From Marivirga lumbricoides (GTDB lineage Bacteria; Bacteroidota; Bacteroidia; Cytophagales; Cyclobacteriaceae): a DNA stretch of 64,000 bases. Positions 27,323 to 36,416 of the stretch are shown in pieces. Location: NCBI RefSeq assembly GCF_014636295.1, contig NZ_BMEC01000018.1, positions 31,788 through 95,787 of the forward strand, written 5' to 3'. Below the pieces are notes generated by a model that searched no databases, had not been told where the DNA came from, and was given only the letters and a program-made list of their open reading frames with translations. Made by a program: the position numbers and the translations under genes. Each line of letters opens with the position of its first letter. The first letter of the stretch is position 1.

Positions 27323-29530
27323 ATGAATCACTTCTTCATTACTTTTCAATCAATAAAACTAAAGGGCTTTTTGCTATTGTTATTGCTTAGCTCAGTGGGT
27401 AGTGCACAGAATATACCTGTTGGTACCTGGAGAAATCATTCGGATTACTCCAATGGAAGAAAAGTAGCTGAATTGGGCAGTAAAATCTTTTGTGCAACTG
27501 AAGGCGGCCTATTTTACTTTGATACTGAGGACGGGAGCATCAACACATTGAGTATTACTTCTGGCCTCAATGGCATAGAAATAAGTACCTTGCAATCCAC
27601 TTCGGAGAAAGATTTCCTTTTTATTGGCTATAAAGATGGAACCTTAGACATAATTAACAAGACATTAGAGATCAATAGCTTTGCTGTAATAAAGAATTCT
27701 GAAATGCTAGGATCTAAAGCGATTAATAATATCACAACGAAGGATAATATTACTTATTTAGCAACAGATTTTGGTGTGGTGTTGTACGATGTAGAACAAA
27801 ACAGAGTTATCGATTCCTATACAAATTTAAATAATGAAGGAAATCCATTAGCTATAAATCACCTAAGTATTGATGATGAATATTTGTATTTGAGTACTTC
27901 TGAAGGACTATTGCAAGGCTCTCTTGATCCTCAGGTAAATTTGAAAGATTTTCAGAACTGGAATCGCTTACCAATTTCTTCAAAAGGAGATGTTTTCTCG
28001 ATTATGAAGACTGTAAAAGACGGTGATAATAATCTGCTAGCTCTTGCCGAAAACAATATAGTATACAGAAGAAGCGCTCAAAGCTGGGACACAGCCTATA
28101 TTTCGACAGATGTATTGCATAATTTGGTGCAGGAAGATAACAAAATCTTATTGCTGGATGGAAGTAGCGTATATGAATACAATAACAATACATTTCCGCT
28201 TTTATTCTCAGATGAAACTTCTTTAGGTTTTAATGATCTCTTATTTTTCAGAAATACTGCATACATTGCTGATTCCAATAGGGGCTTACTGCAATATCAG
28301 CAGGGTAGTTTTCAGCCTATTGAACCACAAGGGCCAAAGGGATTTCCCAATATTCTCAGGCAAATAGAAGGCTATACATTCAGCATGAATGATGAATTCC
28401 CCGGCTTTTCTTATTTTATAAATGGTAAATGGAACCATGTAGGCGAGGATGTGAATGATAATCCCCTTCCTCTTTTTATAGATGTAGCAATTGACTTACT
28501 TACTGGAAATGGAATTTTCCTTAGCAAAGAAGATGGGATATATAGTTGGGACACTAATGAGATTTCATTGGCATCAATTTCTTTAGATAACTCTGAATAT
28601 AAATGGGAAAAACTGGCCACAGGGTCTGAAGCAAAATTATGGGTAGCAGGCAGAAATTCACTAGATGAAATTGTGGTATACAACATCACTGATAATAAGC
28701 TTTATGAAACAGGACTAAACACAAGTTTACAAATCAGAGATTTTGAAATCGCTTTCAATGGTGATAAATACTTTGCCACCAATAATGGGTTGGTTGTCTT
28801 TAATGAATCTGAAGGGGGAGTACGAATATTAAATAACGTGGCAGGAAATGGTAGCTTACCGGCAAACTCCATAACAGATCTGGCAATTGACCTATCCGGC
28901 ACTTTATGGATTGGAACTACGGAAGGGGTATGCTTTTTCAATAACTTTACCAGTGTTCTATCGGGCGAGTCAGTGAATGTAATCAAGCCCATATTTGAAG
29001 GATTCTTCCTGTTTAATGGAGTAGCTATTAATAATATTGCCATTGATGGAGGCAATAGAAAGTGGATCACTACTAATGATGGCCTATGGTTGTTTGATGA
29101 AAACATCAATGAAAACATTGTACATTTTGAAAGTAATAATAGCCCTATTATGAATGAAAATATACGTCAGCTGGTTATCAATCCTCTAAATGGTGAGGTT
29201 TTCTTATCCTCAGCAACACAATTCATTTCTTATAGAACAGATGCCACACAAGCAAGTGAGACGCATTCAGCAGTAGAAGTATTTCCTAACCCGGTAAGTT
29301 TATCTGCGCACTCATCAGTTACAATAAGAGGGCTGGCGTATAACAATGAAGTAATGATTACGGATCTGGCAGGTAACCTAATTCAAAAGGGTAAAGCGAA
29401 TGGAGGTACATTTTCCTGGAGCCTGAGCAATTATTCTGGCTTTAGAATTAAGAAGGGCGTTTATTTAGTTTTCTCAATTAATAGCGATGGCACAGAAACC
29501 TATAGAACAAAATTTGCTGTTGTTTATTAA
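27323..29530 (+). CDS. porZ: Type IX secretion system protein PorZ
   Basis: A 735-residue exported protein. A signal peptide ends at SSVGSAQ, followed directly by NIPVGTWRNHSDYSNG, the hallmark start of the PorZ N-terminal beta-propeller. A second propeller-like region with two-component-regulator repeats (ITDLAIDLSGTLWIGTTEGV; NIAIDGGNRKWITTNDGLW) spans about 500-600. Residues about 650-735 are a T9SS type A C-terminal sorting domain (VEVFPNPVS, ending in ...YRTKFAVVY). PorZ is a surface part of the attachment complex that supports the sortase PorU. Presence implies the organism has a full T9SS elsewhere. Confidence 0.9.
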   Translation: MNHFFITFQSIKLKGFLLLLLLSSVGSAQNIPVGTWRNHSDYSNGRKVAELGSKIFCATEGGLFYFDTEDGSINTLSITSGLNGIEISTLQSTSEKDFLFIGYKDGTLDIINKTLEINSFAVIKNSEMLGSKAINNITTKDNITYLATDFGVVLYDVEQNRVIDSYTNLNNEGNPLAINHLSIDDEYLYLSTSEGLLQGSLDPQVNLKDFQNWNRLPISSKGDVFSIMKTVKDGDNNLLALAENNIVYRRSAQSWDTAYISTDVLHNLVQEDNKILLLDGSSVYEYNNNTFPLLFSDETSLGFNDLLFFRNTAYIADSNRGLLQYQQGSFQPIEPQGPKGFPNILRQIEGYTFSMNDEFPGFSYFINGKWNHVGEDVNDNPLPLFIDVAIDLLTGNGIFLSKEDGIYSWDTNEISLASISLDNSEYKWEKLATGSEAKLWVAGRNSLDEIVVYNITDNKLYETGLNTSLQIRDFEIAFNGDKYFATNNGLVVFNESEGGVRILNNVAGNGSLPANSITDLAIDLSGTLWIGTTEGVCFFNNFTSVLSGESVNVIKPIFEGFFLFNGVAINNIAIDGGNRKWITTNDGLWLFDENINENIVHFESNNSPIMNENIRQLVINPLNGEVFLSSATQFISYRTDATQASETHSAVEVFPNPVSLSAHSSVTIRGLAYNNEVMITDLAGNLIQKGKANGGTFSWSLSNYSGFRIKKGVYLVFSINSDGTETYRTKFAVVY

Positions 29531-29578
29531 TTTGTATGTCAGCGTAAACAAATTTGTTAAAAAACGTAGGTTTAAATC

Positions 29579-29962
29579 GTGATATGTCATATAAGAAATA
29601 GTATTTTCACTCAACTTTTTTGGGGCTTGATGGGCTTCTACCTACTTAACATTAGTGTTGATACTGTAGATCCAAAACCTGAATATATACCTGAAGACCT
29701 ATCTATCAATGATCAAGAAAGTATTCTTGAAATTATTGTTGAGAAAGTTTTAGGTTATGAAAACGCCATCAAAGAGTATGACGACCATGATAGTGAAGAT
29801 CATAACAAAAAAAAGGAAACTAAAACTGACTTATTAATTCACTTCCCTAAAACCTACAATCTCTTTAATCACCTGAACAAAAGGAAAATTCTTTATCCTA
29901 ATCAAGAAAATCAACTGCTAAATACATTTAAAGAAATAGACAGTCCCCCACCTAAATTTTGA
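29579..29962 (+). CDS. Small acidic exported or membrane-anchored protein
   Basis: A 127-residue protein starting at GTG, with one N-terminal hydrophobic segment (FTQLFWGLMGFYLLNISV) that could be a signal peptide or anchor. After it comes a very acidic stretch with EYIPEDLSINDQESILEIIV and then YDDHDSEDHNKKK, rich in Asp and His and plausible for metal binding. The C-terminus is basic and helical. I do not recognise a named family, though the EDLSINDQES pattern is reminiscent of small Bacteroidota proteins near metal-efflux genes (recollection only). It is 68 bases upstream of the outer-membrane-like gene. Confidence 0.6.
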   Translation: MICHIRNSIFTQLFWGLMGFYLLNISVDTVDPKPEYIPEDLSINDQESILEIIVEKVLGYENAIKEYDDHDSEDHNKKKETKTDLLIHFPKTYNLFNHLNKRKILYPNQENQLLNTFKEIDSPPPKF

Positions 29963-30030
29963 TTTGTTTTAACAAGCCTCTTTACTATTTAACTAATAGG
30001 AAATTATTAATTATTTAAAACAAATCAGAA

Positions 30031-30885
30031 ATGAATATTAAAAAACTAATGGTGCTAAGTATTTTATTAGTATCCTCTTTTTATAGCATTGCACAAATTA
30101 CTAACGCAGAAAAAGATAGTATTTATATCCAACAAATTGAAGACCAAAAAGAACCTGATAAGGTTCTACATGCCGAACCCTTGTATATAGATTTAATTCG
30201 TGATTTGGGGGCTAGAAAAGGAGAGAAAGAATGGAATATAGGATTAGGACTCACTGATAATTTAAAGTTCGATTCATACGAAGCTCTAATTGAATATGAA
30301 TGGGCTCCGGTTGACAGAATAGGTTTAGAGGTAGAACTTCCTTTTACGTTTCATTCACCCGTGAATGGAACTGTAAAAGACTCAATTCCATCTCATCAAT
30401 TGAATAGTATAAAAGTTGCTGCTCAATGGTCCTTTTTTGTAAATGAACCTATGGCTACATCAATGGCTTTTGGATACATTAACGAATTCGAACTTTCAGA
30501 TTTTGGGAATTTTGGAAACCCCTTTATCAAAGGAAATGTCTATAATCCGTTTTTTGTAATCGCTAAACGTTGGGGAAACAATTTTCACTCGTTGATCTAC
30601 ACAGGTCCAATGATTGAACAAGACTTCAGAACAAACAAGTTTCATACGACCTATGATATCAATACTAGTTTTCATTACATGATTTCAGGGACACGAAACT
30701 TTATTGGTATCGAATTCAACAAGACTAGCGATAAAGGAGACTTTGATATGACTATGCGGCCACAGATGAGATTAGGAATTGCGGACAATTTATTGATAGG
30801 CATTATGGCAGGAATTCCGGTTAGCAGAGAAAATGAAAGGTTTAGTTCGTTTATTCGATTGATATGGGAACCTAAGCATAAATAA
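30031..30885 (+). CDS. Outer-membrane beta-barrel-like protein
   Basis: A 284-residue exported protein. It has a signal peptide (LMVLSILLVSSFYSIAQ), an N-terminal segment with KVLHAEPLYIDLIRDLGARK, and then alternating amphipathic strands (WNIGLGLTDNLKFDSYEALI, RIGLEVELPFTF, SLIYTGPMIEQDFRT), ending in a short aromatic strand (FIRLIWEPKHK). The pattern fits a small 10-12-strand barrel. The HAEPLYIDLIRDLGARKGE motif recurs in Bacteroidota hypotheticals. No substrate can be assigned. Likely co-transcribed with the acidic protein upstream. Confidence 0.65.
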   Translation: MNIKKLMVLSILLVSSFYSIAQITNAEKDSIYIQQIEDQKEPDKVLHAEPLYIDLIRDLGARKGEKEWNIGLGLTDNLKFDSYEALIEYEWAPVDRIGLEVELPFTFHSPVNGTVKDSIPSHQLNSIKVAAQWSFFVNEPMATSMAFGYINEFELSDFGNFGNPFIKGNVYNPFFVIAKRWGNNFHSLIYTGPMIEQDFRTNKFHTTYDINTSFHYMISGTRNFIGIEFNKTSDKGDFDMTMRPQMRLGIADNLLIGIMAGIPVSRENERFSSFIRLIWEPKHK

Positions 30886-31011
30886 AATGTAATTATCGGC
30901 TAATTATAGAATAAATTGAACTAATAAGCTGTACTGAGAAATTAAGTTTTACTTTTAGTAAGTTTCAACTCTATTATCTGTTATGCAGGTACATTTAATG
31001 CTCAATATTAT

Positions 31012-31701
31012 ATGCTACACAAAACCAGAGGCATTGTTTTAAATTATATCAAATACGGAGAAAGCTCTGTGATTGTGCATATCTACACAGAACAATTCGG
31101 AATCCAGTCGTATATCGAAAATGGTGTAAGGAAGCAGAAAGCAAAAAACAAAATTGCTTTATTTCAACCTCTTACACTGCTGGATTTGGTTGTGTACAAA
31201 AAATCAACAGGAGGCATCAATAGAATTTCAGAGATGAAATGTCTTAATCCTTATCGAAGTATTCCTTACGAGATTGTTAAATCCACCATAGGCATATTTT
31301 TAGCAGAGGTTTTAAGCAGTATATTAAGAGGAGAGGAAGAGGAGAATCCCGGAATGTTTGAATTTATTCAGCACAGCTTACTCTACTTTGATAATAAGAA
31401 AGATAACTACTATAATTTTCACCTCCAGTTTTTGAATGATTTGAGTGGCTATTTAGGATTTGCTGCAGCCAGTGCAGAAGAAGTGCTGGCAGAACTAAAG
31501 CCCTACTACCCCAGCAGAATAGATGTTATGGTAGAAGCTAAGCTGGACGAATTGATCGCCAGTAATCTGGGCACAGGTCTCAAACTGACTGGATCTGAAC
31601 GAAGAACTATTTTACAACTCCTCATTCAGTTCTACCAAATCCATAGCCATTCCTTAAAAGATATTAAGTCTTTAAAGGTATTGCATGAGGTGTTGAGTTG
31701 A
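31012..31701 (+). CDS. recO: DNA repair protein RecO
   Basis: A 229-residue recombination mediator. The N-terminal OB fold starts MLHKTRGIVLNYIKYGESSVIVHIY, typical of RecO, followed by the NGVRKQKAKNKIALFQPLTLLDL segment; the helical C-terminal part lacks the Cys4 zinc site found in some RecO proteins (a single Cys is present), as in many Bacteroidota. It loads RecA onto gapped DNA with RecR. Here it is separated from porZ by the two accessory-looking genes. Confidence 0.92.
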   Translation: MLHKTRGIVLNYIKYGESSVIVHIYTEQFGIQSYIENGVRKQKAKNKIALFQPLTLLDLVVYKKSTGGINRISEMKCLNPYRSIPYEIVKSTIGIFLAEVLSSILRGEEEENPGMFEFIQHSLLYFDNKKDNYYNFHLQFLNDLSGYLGFAAASAEEVLAELKPYYPSRIDVMVEAKLDELIASNLGTGLKLTGSERRTILQLLIQFYQIHSHSLKDIKSLKVLHEVLS

Positions 31702-31902
31702 AATTTTACAACTTGAAGAGGTGAAGAAATTTATCTAAATAAATTCCCTTCCAATAAATCCATATATTATTAAATAATTAACATTCGAGTTAGTAATTGC
31801 AAAGTAAGATTTACTTTAATAATTTAATCAGTAATTCAACTAGGAGAAAAATTCGACTCGAACACTCCCAAACAAAGTAGAGCATATTTTAACCAAATAA
31901 TT

Positions 31903-32616
31903 ATGAAAAAGTACCACATTTTACTAGCTCTGTTAGCTACAGTCTTAATCTCTTGCTCCGATAAAGAAGATTATCAAACTCCCGATTTTGACAAACAATC
32001 AGATCACAATTTAATTACTATCGAGGATATCGATGATCATGGAATTACTTACTCTGTTATGTCTAATAACAAAGTAAATGAACTCATCAATAAGAAAGTA
32101 ATTCACAAAGGTGAAGAATATCTGATTCTTTCAAAATTTACATCAACCCATCCAGAAAGGCGAGAGTTTATCGAAAATAATCAAACTCAAATAATTGTAG
32201 TAAGCGAATCTCCAACTTACGGTGATATATTAGTTCACTCACAGGTTATAGAGTTTACTGGAGGAACCCTAAATTCAAATGGGAGTTATACATGCATTTA
32301 CCCGGGTTGTGAAATAGTTGGAAGTAAAGTTAGACAAGCTATAGGTGCTCCAACATCTTCACTCTTAGCTACTATAGATTATCAAGGGGAGTCAAAATCA
32401 AATATTTACTATTGCTCAGCTACAATAGATAGATATATTGGGTCTTCAACTACCTATGAACCCGAAATGTGGGAAAGTGTAGCAAGAAAATACACCGCTA
32501 GTACACCAGGTAGTTCACCTAATTGTCCTAGCTTTGCTGATCCAATAGGTAAAAGTAAAAGTACGTGGGCAAACGGTTATAAGTACGTCTCAGTATTTGT
32601 AGGCTGTGATGATTAA
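31903..32616 (+). CDS. Hypothetical lipoprotein
   Basis: Not recognised. A 237-residue lipoprotein whose signal peptide ends in LISCSD (Cys18). The mature part has a DHNLITIEDIDDHGI acidic lead and a Cys-containing C-terminal half (YTCIYPGCEIVG, YYCSATIDRYIG, PNCPSFADP, FVGCDD), giving six cysteines that may pair as disulfides in the periplasm. It is flanked by a long AT-rich leader and a strong terminator, so it is a single-gene unit. Accessory character is likely. Confidence 0.6.
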   Translation: MKKYHILLALLATVLISCSDKEDYQTPDFDKQSDHNLITIEDIDDHGITYSVMSNNKVNELINKKVIHKGEEYLILSKFTSTHPERREFIENNQTQIIVVSESPTYGDILVHSQVIEFTGGTLNSNGSYTCIYPGCEIVGSKVRQAIGAPTSSLLATIDYQGESKSNIYYCSATIDRYIGSSTTYEPEMWESVARKYTASTPGSSPNCPSFADPIGKSKSTWANGYKYVSVFVGCDD

Positions 32617-32680
32617 TAAACATTAATAATCAAGTTTTAAGTCTTTACAATTTAAGGATATTGAACATCCTGGTATCATT

Positions 32681-32718
32681 AAATAGCATCAAGAATGTCT
32701 TGATGCTATTTTTATTTT
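32681..32718 (+). terminator. Strong Rho-independent terminator
   Basis: A perfect 14-bp stem (AAATAGCATCAAGA and its complement) with a 3-base loop, followed by TTATTTTT. It ends the hypothetical lipoprotein transcript, 65 bases past the stop. Confidence 0.85.
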
Positions 32719-32793
32719 TGGGCACTACAAATTCCTTTATGAGGTTTTGAGCTAAACTTGTAATTTAGCAGTGACAATAAATCTTTACTGAAA

Positions 32794-33195
32794 ATGAAAT
32801 TTATCAATAAACTATTACTCTGCGGTAGCATTATCATAATAGCTTTCTCATGTAATAATTCTAAAAGCGAATATGCTAACTTTTGTGATGAGTTAGATGC
32901 TGTGGACTTAGAAATGAATAATAAGGTTGAAGAAATTCAGAAGAAATATGCTAATAAAAAAGCATTTCTAAAGCGTTTCAACTCAGCTCAAATACAATGG
33001 ATTCAATATAAAAACAGACATATCAGAGCAGTTTTCCCTCTAAAAAAAGAAATGTATAGTGAGCAGTACGGTAAAGATTATAATTACTGCAAGTGTGAAG
33101 AACTAGCTAGGCTTACAAAATTGAGAAATAACGAGTTAGAAAGATGGCTAAAGCCTTCTGAAAATAAAGAGAATTGTCCTGCCTCCTGGAATTAA
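32794..33195 (+). CDS. Lipoprotein with DUF1311/LprI-like domain
   Basis: A 133-residue lipoprotein: the signal peptide ends at IIAFSCNN (Cys20). The mature region resembles the LprI/DUF1311 fold: a helix (VDLEMNNKVEEIQKKYANKK), then FNSAQIQWIQYKNRHIRAVFP (the QxxWxxYK core), YNYCKCEELARLTKLRNNELERWL. LprI in mycobacteria inhibits lysozyme, but the broader family has no agreed role. Four mature cysteines remain besides the lipid Cys. Single-gene unit. Confidence 0.7.
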   Translation: MKFINKLLLCGSIIIIAFSCNNSKSEYANFCDELDAVDLEMNNKVEEIQKKYANKKAFLKRFNSAQIQWIQYKNRHIRAVFPLKKEMYSEQYGKDYNYCKCEELARLTKLRNNELERWLKPSENKENCPASWN

Positions 33196-33293
33196 ATTAA
33201 GCCTATCAGGCAGGCAATTACACTAGAAGCATTATTAGATACTGAAAACCGCAATCTAATGAAAACCCTATGTATTTTCTAATTTTTGAATCC

Positions 33294-33330
33294 AAAAAAG
33301 GCTGTCAAAATTTAATTTTTAACAGCCTTT
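33294..33330 (-). terminator. Terminator of TonB-dependent receptor gene
   Basis: A 9-bp stem (AAAGGCTGT / ACAGCCTTT) with a 16-base loop and a T6 run on the minus strand, 23 bases past the receptor stop codon. Confidence 0.75.
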
Positions 33331-33352
33331 AATAATTTCAATTCCTATTTCA

Positions 33353-36253
33353 TTACCTGAACTTATAAGTAAAACCTACATTGATGGCCCTACCCGGATT
33401 ATATCTGGTAAATACTTGTTCTTTAGCCTGATATCCTTGGAAAAACTCCTCTCTCAAATCTCCCAGAATATTGCTCACTCCTACGGTTATCTGCATTCGA
33501 TCATTCTCACCTAAAGTTTTATTCAAATTAAAGTTTAGGTTATGGAAAGGTTCAGAATAGACATCAGACCTATTACCTATACCAACAAATAGAAGTGTAG
33601 GACCTTGAACATTATAAAATAGACCAGCATCCCAGCCATTTTCAAAATCATTATAGGATAATCCTGCATTTATAATGTAAGGGGCTTGACCGGCCATATC
33701 TCTGGTATTTTTAATTTCTTGACCATCTCTTGCATTTCTAAGCCTTGAAGCAAATTCATTAGGAGCCATTTCAATAACAGAATGTACATATGTTACATTA
33801 CCGTTAACTGAAAATCTCTCAAAAAAGGGAGATATAAATTCCAGATTTTTTCTAAACTCAATTTCACCTCCAATTACTTCACCTGATCCCACATTTCTTG
33901 GTTGGAAATAACCCGCAATTTGAACGTATTGAACGATTTCAATAGGATCAGTAAATTTCTTGTAAAATCCGCTAACAGAAAATGTTTGTCCCTTCTTCTG
34001 AAATAATTCCCACCTTACATCCAAATTATCTATATAGGTAGGGCTAAGGTTTCCGTCCCATATTTCATCTCCAGCTGCATTAAAATCAGGAAAAAAACCG
34101 CCCACGAATGACCTCCCTGATACAGGGTCAAGAATTTCAGCAAATGAGGCTTCTTTAAATGAAGGCCTTGCAGTGGTTTTGGAATATGAAAATCTAAGAT
34201 TTTGCATATCATTCAGACCGTATATCAAGTTAACTGAAGGAAAAACATCAAATGTTTCTAATACTTGTTCATTATCAAGCATTAAACCTTGTTGATTAGT
34301 GCCTGTGTAATTCTGAGAATATTGTTCAGCTCTAATCCCTACAATAGCTTTCAAATCCTGCAGAAATACAAATTCATTAGAAAGATATGCTGCTGTATTA
34401 CTAATATTCGCATCATATTGATTTGGGTTTACTGGAACAAACTGTGCTTCGAATCTGGTCCCCCTTGTTCCATTCTCATTGCTAGGCCATAAATTTTCAG
34501 GAAGCATGATAACATTAGGGTCTCTCGTGATAGTTACCCCATTAGGAATTATTTGATAATTTTCTATAGTATAATCTCTCTGCTTATAGGTATGTCCTCC
34601 ACCAAATTTTAACTTAACATCCTCATCGCCCATAAATTTATATGTTCTGGTAACATCAACTTTCCCAGCTACATTTATTTCGTTTAACTCTCTCCAGATC
34701 CTTTCAGGATATCCTGATTCCGATCCAATAGAAAGATTTTCTCCATCAAAACCCTCATCTCTTATTCTAGTAAACCTTATGTCAGGATCATTAATAGAGG
34801 AAATTGTTGGAGATAATTTCCACGAAAGCTCCCACCTTTTGTCAGAACTATAATGTTCTCCTAGTAGCAATCCATTAGTTAATGATTTCTGCGAATATTC
34901 TAAATTTGTTTGATAAGCATCAAAATTAGCTCCTTGATCTCTGTTAAAATAAAGAAATTCTCCCGCCTTCTTCTCGCCATTCTGCAAATGCATTAGATTC
35001 AATGCTATCTTACTATTATTTGTTTTAATTGCGAGACCTCCGTTTGCACTTATAAGAACATCGTTAGTTCCGTAGTTACCTGTCTGTCTTTCTCTAACCT
35101 CCAATTCTGTTGTACTCGTGTTATTTGCTAACCCATACCTCCCAAACTCTGCATCTTGATAAAACCTAGTGGCATTTTTATAATTCAAAGAAAAATTATG
35201 ACCTACTTTAATATTTCCAATAGAATTTTGATTTCCAAGATTAATCCCAGCACTAAAATCCATTCCACTGTTTCTTTGTATTGTACTAAGATTTCTATTG
35301 AAGCCATTCAAAATTTCCCTATATCGTAAACCCTCTTCTGAATCTGGCCTTCCAACAACGTTGCCATAAAGAGGTATCTCATCTTTAGAATATTTATATG
35401 CCGGATTACTCCTTGTACCATCATCAAAACCTAAAAAATCTGTGCTTCCACCATCATAAGTGAGATAATCAGATTGAAAATGCATTGCAGGATTATAGGT
35501 TCCTCCTATAGAAACACTTAAAACAGGTTCTTCGGGAAAGTTTTTAGTTTCAATATTAACAACACCACCTGTAAAATCAGCTGGTAGATCAGCACTAAAT
35601 GATTTTGTTACAATTATATTATCAATAATTCCAGTCGGAAACATATCCATTTGGAGAGAATTTCTGTCAGGATCTAACCCTGGAATATCCATTCCATTTA
35701 AAATAGATTTAGTATAACGGTCTCCCAAACCCCTTATGTATACATATTTTCCACCTTCAACAGAAATACCCGGAACACGTTTTACAGCTGACGCTGCATC
35801 TCCATCCCCAATTTTTCGAAAATTCGCAGCAGAAATTCCATCCAACAAATTAGGTGATTTTCTTTTTATTGATAGAAGTGCTTCCTCTGTCGTTCTCAAT
35901 GCTTTTGCAGTTACTACGACTTCTCCTAGTTGCTCTACATCCTCCTCAAGAGCGATGTTATCTACTATGGTTACTTGTCCTGCTTTTACAGAAATACCAG
36001 TAATATTAAGCTTTCTATATGTTACGAAAGAAGCTTGGAGGTTATAAGTACCTGGTTGAACAGAGATTTCAAATTTACCATCAAAATCTGTTACTGCGCC
36101 TGTTGATGTGTTTTCTATTATCACATTAACACCATATAACGCTTCACCGTTGGCAGCATCAGTAACAGTTCCTCTTATAGTTCCTTTTTGTGCATTGGCT
36201 ATACTCAAAGAAAATAGAGATAAAACTACTAGAATTAGGATTTTTCTTGACAT
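33353..36253 (-). CDS. TonB-dependent outer-membrane receptor with regulatory domain
   Basis: From the ATG at 36253 (a TTG 8 codons upstream also opens the frame) a 966-residue receptor. A signal peptide ends at IANAQ, residues about 22-110 are a carboxypeptidase-regulatory-like domain (GTIRGTVTDAANGEALYGVN), and about 125-235 the plug (VKRVPGISVEGGKYVYIRGL, ILNGMDIPGLDP). The rest is a 22-strand barrel ending in ...NVGFTYKFR with terminal aromatic. The lipoprotein gene immediately upstream suggests a receptor-partner pair, but this is not SusCD (no SusD fold seen). Substrate unknown. An ArsR-site-like element lies 88 bases before the start. Confidence 0.9.
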   Translation of the reverse strand: MSRKILILVVLSLFSLSIANAQKGTIRGTVTDAANGEALYGVNVIIENTSTGAVTDFDGKFEISVQPGTYNLQASFVTYRKLNITGISVKAGQVTIVDNIALEEDVEQLGEVVVTAKALRTTEEALLSIKRKSPNLLDGISAANFRKIGDGDAASAVKRVPGISVEGGKYVYIRGLGDRYTKSILNGMDIPGLDPDRNSLQMDMFPTGIIDNIIVTKSFSADLPADFTGGVVNIETKNFPEEPVLSVSIGGTYNPAMHFQSDYLTYDGGSTDFLGFDDGTRSNPAYKYSKDEIPLYGNVVGRPDSEEGLRYREILNGFNRNLSTIQRNSGMDFSAGINLGNQNSIGNIKVGHNFSLNYKNATRFYQDAEFGRYGLANNTSTTELEVRERQTGNYGTNDVLISANGGLAIKTNNSKIALNLMHLQNGEKKAGEFLYFNRDQGANFDAYQTNLEYSQKSLTNGLLLGEHYSSDKRWELSWKLSPTISSINDPDIRFTRIRDEGFDGENLSIGSESGYPERIWRELNEINVAGKVDVTRTYKFMGDEDVKLKFGGGHTYKQRDYTIENYQIIPNGVTITRDPNVIMLPENLWPSNENGTRGTRFEAQFVPVNPNQYDANISNTAAYLSNEFVFLQDLKAIVGIRAEQYSQNYTGTNQQGLMLDNEQVLETFDVFPSVNLIYGLNDMQNLRFSYSKTTARPSFKEASFAEILDPVSGRSFVGGFFPDFNAAGDEIWDGNLSPTYIDNLDVRWELFQKKGQTFSVSGFYKKFTDPIEIVQYVQIAGYFQPRNVGSGEVIGGEIEFRKNLEFISPFFERFSVNGNVTYVHSVIEMAPNEFASRLRNARDGQEIKNTRDMAGQAPYIINAGLSYNDFENGWDAGLFYNVQGPTLLFVGIGNRSDVYSEPFHNLNFNLNKTLGENDRMQITVGVSNILGDLREEFFQGYQAKEQVFTRYNPGRAINVGFTYKFR

Positions 36254-36340
36254 CACATTATTTTTATTTCGATGCAAAATTCCTAATATTAATCTAGAAA
36301 AAGTTTACTAACAAATTATTGTAATGTTAAAATATTGTTA

Positions 36341-36360
36341 ACATTGTAATATTGCGATAA
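36341..36360 (-). promoter_or_regulatory. Operator-like element resembling the arsR promoter site
   Basis: This 20-mer, centred on AATATT, matches the element before arsR at 17 of 20 positions in the same orientation relative to its gene. It lies 88 bases upstream of the TonB-receptor start and just beyond the terminator of the lipoprotein gene. Confidence 0.4.
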
Positions 36361-36362
36361 TT

Positions 36363-36395
36363 AAAAAAGGCTCTACCAGTGGCAGAGCCTTTTTT
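36363..36395 (-). terminator. Terminator between lipoprotein and TonB-receptor genes
   Basis: A 12-bp stem (AAAAAAGGCTCT / AGAGCCTTTTTT) with a 9-base loop and A/T runs on both sides, so it could work in both directions. It implies the receptor has its own promoter. Confidence 0.8.
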
Positions 36396-36416
36396 AATAA
36401 GATCAGATTATATTAT

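Noticed and set aside
29547-29558. 12-base palindrome AACAAATTTGTT after porZ
   Set aside because: A/T-only style palindrome expected by chance; no supporting motif.
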